Positions 10,830-12,357 of a DNA stretch of 12,357 bases are shown here, one piece after another. Origin of the DNA: VGJV01 sp964646415 (GTDB taxonomy: Bacteria; Patescibacteriota; Minisyncoccia; UBA6257; 2-01-FULL-56-20); the NCBI GenBank assembly GCA_964646415.1, contig CAZYEL010000024.1, positions 1-12,357 of the forward strand. The letters run 5' to 3'. The notes below the pieces were generated by a model. The model saw only the letters and a list, made by a program, of their open reading frames with translations, was not told where the DNA came from and made no database searches. The first letter of the stretch is position 1. Each line of letters starts with the position of its first letter. Position numbers and translations under genes: made by a program.

Positions 10830-12227
10830 ATGAAAATCGCCATCCTCGGATTCGGGCGCGAAGGGCAATCTGTTTTGAAATTTCTTCAAAACCGCAGACG
10901 GCCGCTGACGAGTACGCAGACTCACGCGAACAAAGAAGAAATATGGGTACTGGACAAGAAGAAAAATCTCAAGCTTCCCCGCGGCGTACATGCGCGCCTC
11001 GGCGCGCGCTACCTTGAGCGCCTCACGGAATTCGACGTTATCTTCCGCTCCCCGGGAATTCCTTACCTCTTGCCGCAAATTCAGGCTGCGAAAAAGCACG
11101 GCGTAGCCATTTCAAGCGCAACCAAACTTTTTCTTGCAGAAATCTCCGCCCGATTCCCGCGCAATTCGCAATTCGCAATTCGCAATTCGCTCTGCGTCAT
11201 CGGCGTTACCGGCACAAAGGGAAAAGGCACCACCTGCACGCTCCTCTATAAGATACTCAAAGCCTCCGGAAAAGATGTGCATCTCGCCGGCAACATCGGC
11301 GCTCCCGCCCTCGACCTTCTAAGTCATAAGTCGTCGGTTATAGGTCATAAGTCATTCATTATCCTCGAGCTTTCCAGTTTTCAGCTTCAAGACCTCCAAA
11401 CATCGCCGCACATCGCCGCCATACTCGACGTATTCCCCGACCACCAGGACGCGCACAAAAACTTGGCGGAATACTACGGCGCAAAAGCAAATATCGCGCG
11501 GCACCAAACCAAACGCGACAGCATTTTCTTTTTCATCCACAACTCCTTGAGCCGCGCCCTCGCGCGGCAAAGCACGGGCAAAAAAATCGGCATAGACGAA
11601 ACGCGATTCCGCCTCTTCGCGCCCGCCGATGTACGGCTCGCCGGTGCGCACAACTTCAAGAACGCGGTAATGGCGGCAACCATCGCCCGTTCGCTCGGTA
11701 TAAAACCCGGCATCATACAACGCGTTGTGAAGTCCTTTAAGGGAAACGAGCACCGATTAGAGTATGTGCGCACTATTCGTTATTCCAATGTTCTCAAGAA
11801 CATGAGAATAAGCTTTTATAATGACTCTGCGTCCACAATTCCCCAGCCCACCGCTGCCGCACTCAAGTCATTCCCGGGAAAAAACAAAATCCTCATCGCC
11901 GGCGGGCGTTCCAAAGTGCACGACTATTCGCCCATCCGGAACGCGCTCGACTCCGAAACCAAACTTGTCATTCTTATCGGCGAAAACAAAAAAGAAATCG
12001 CCCGCGCAATCCGCTCGAGCGGCGTGCCTTTCGTATTCGCGAAAACACTCCGCGATGCGGTTATGCGAGCCGCGCGCGAAGCGCGCGTTATCGGTCATCG
12101 GTTATCAGTCATCGGTCCGCACGCCGCCGCATGCGTGCTTTTCTCCCCCGGCTCCGCGAGCTTTGATATGTTCAAGGACTACGCCGACCGCGGAAAACAA
12201 TTCAAAAAAATCGTACAAGAACTCTGA
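10830..12227 (+). CDS. murD: UDP-N-acetylmuramoylalanine--D-glutamate ligase MurD
   Basis: 465 residues. MurD adds D-glutamate to UDP-MurNAc-L-alanine in cytoplasmic peptidoglycan synthesis. The N-terminal Rossmann domain opens with ILGFGREGQS, and FRSPGIP lies at 72-78. The ATP loop is GVTGTKGKGTT (125-135), with Gly133 where Ser or Thr is usual after the lysine. ILELSSFQLQ (178-187), FPDHQDAHKN (202-211) and GAHNFKNAVMAA (272-283) mark the central domain. FYNDSASTIPQPTAAAL (329-345), ILIAGGRSK and VLFSPGSASFDMFKDYADRGKQF (436-458) mark the ligand-binding C-terminal domain. The start is fixed by the Rossmann motif and lies 3 nt after tRNA-fMet with no Shine-Dalgarno sequence. Three segments (about 111-120, 164-175, 420-430) are written in 7-bp repeats, all in likely loops. 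Confidence 0.95.
   Translation: MKIAILGFGREGQSVLKFLQNRRRPLTSTQTHANKEEIWVLDKKKNLKLPRGVHARLGARYLERLTEFDVIFRSPGIPYLLPQIQAAKKHGVAISSATKLFLAEISARFPRNSQFAIRNSLCVIGVTGTKGKGTTCTLLYKILKASGKDVHLAGNIGAPALDLLSHKSSVIGHKSFIILELSSFQLQDLQTSPHIAAILDVFPDHQDAHKNLAEYYGAKANIARHQTKRDSIFFFIHNSLSRALARQSTGKKIGIDETRFRLFAPADVRLAGAHNFKNAVMAATIARSLGIKPGIIQRVVKSFKGNEHRLEYVRTIRYSNVLKNMRISFYNDSASTIPQPTAAALKSFPGKNKILIAGGRSKVHDYSPIRNALDSETKLVILIGENKKEIARAIRSSGVPFVFAKTLRDAVMRAAREARVIGHRLSVIGPHAAACVLFSPGSASFDMFKDYADRGKQFKKIVQEL
11161..11188 (+). repeat. four perfect GCAATTC heptamers inside murD
   Basis: GCAATTC is repeated four times without change (28 bp), coding for part of RNSQFAIRNS between the Rossmann domain and the strand that leads to the ATP loop. 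It is the purest of the tracts here, which suggests it is the youngest. Confidence 0.9.
11321..11355 (+). repeat. 35-bp heptamer tract inside murD
   Basis: Five 7-base units: AAGTCAT, AAGTCGT, CGGTTAT, AGGTCAT, AAGTCAT. They share the pattern (A/C)(A/G)GT(C/T)(A/G)T with the parA-parB gap tract. It codes for SHKSSVIGHKS, between LDLL and the IILELSSF strand. Confidence 0.8.
12087..12121 (+). repeat. heptamer tract near the 3' end of murD
   Basis: GTTATCG, GTCATCG, GTTATCA, GTCATCG and a decayed fifth unit GTCCGCA. This is the same family as 11321-11355. It codes for VIGHRLSVIG just before the conserved VLFSPGSASFD strand, where MurD proteins usually have a shorter loop. Confidence 0.8.
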
Positions 12228-12267
12228 AGAAGGCTTAGCCTTCCCTGTGGGAAGGCTAAGCCTTCTT
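12227..12267 (+). terminator. 19-bp perfect hairpin after murD
   Basis: Both arms (12227-12245 and 12249-12267) match over 19 bp around a TGT loop. Each arm itself holds a small palindrome (AAGGCT-T-AGCCTT and AAGGCT-A-AGCCTT). It starts on the last base of the murD stop codon. No strong U run follows (CTTCTTCTC), so it is either a weak terminator or an RNA-end stabiliser. Confidence 0.55.
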
Positions 12268-12357
12268 CTCGCTCCCTTGAATTAGCGTGAGAATTCACTT
12301 TCAAAGGGCATCCCTAGTCAATTGGTACAAGCGATAACGACTTTTTCAAATAAAATA

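Noticed and set aside
11161..11188. CRISPR-like repeats
   Set aside because: The units are 7 bp, contiguous and without spacers, and lie inside coding sequence.

Overview
The window looks like a chromosomal segment of a Patescibacteria (Candidate Phyla Radiation) genome, most likely in the Parcubacteria sphere. This is an inference. It rests on the very compact layout, a secreted protein whose peptidoglycan-binding-like domain carries the YPEGxVTGYYGxLT signature I associate with this group, an HTH plus LAGLIDADG-like protein of a type common there, a divergent MurD, and type IV pilus and DprA genes side by side. TGA is a normal stop here (dprA, topA, murD), so this is not a lineage that has recoded UGA.

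Layout. 1-836 (minus): a PilO-like pilus protein, a small membrane protein and tRNA-Val(GAC). 864-4279 (plus): dprA, then topA two bases later. 4293-6307 (minus): the partition pair parA and parB, convergent with topA. 6314-6944 (plus): tRNA-Leu(CAA), then a SET-domain protein 8 nt downstream. 6945-7046: a 102-nt gap between convergent genes in which I see nothing firm. 7047-9431 (minus): a large secreted Cys- and Ser/Thr-rich surface protein. 9432-9906: non-coding, with the promoter of that gene, a 37-bp direct repeat pair, a REP-like palindromic element, two further hairpins and a decayed tRNA 3' end. 9907-10670 (minus): tRNA-Met(CAT) and an AT-richer HTH/LAGLIDADG-like gene overlapping it. 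10719-12227 (plus): initiator tRNA-fMet, then murD 3 nt later. A 19-bp hairpin closes murD. In 12268-12357 I see nothing I can name.

How the genes work together. PilO and DprA are both DNA-uptake functions (pilus and ssDNA handling) and are read from back-to-back promoters. TopA and ParAB maintain and segregate the chromosome. MurD and the large surface protein concern the envelope.

Three themes cut across the genes. First, at least seven tracts of degenerate 7-bp repeats are scattered through the window. They lie inside topA, parB (twice) and murD (three times), always in frame, and one makes up the whole parA-parB gap. Second, almost no gene has a Shine-Dalgarno sequence, and the promoters I can read put transcription starts about 0-9 nt from the start codon, which suggests leaderless mRNAs. 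Third, all four intact tRNA genes abut or overlap protein genes, so tRNA processing may shape mRNA ends. The initiator tRNA also carries C33 in place of the near-universal U33.
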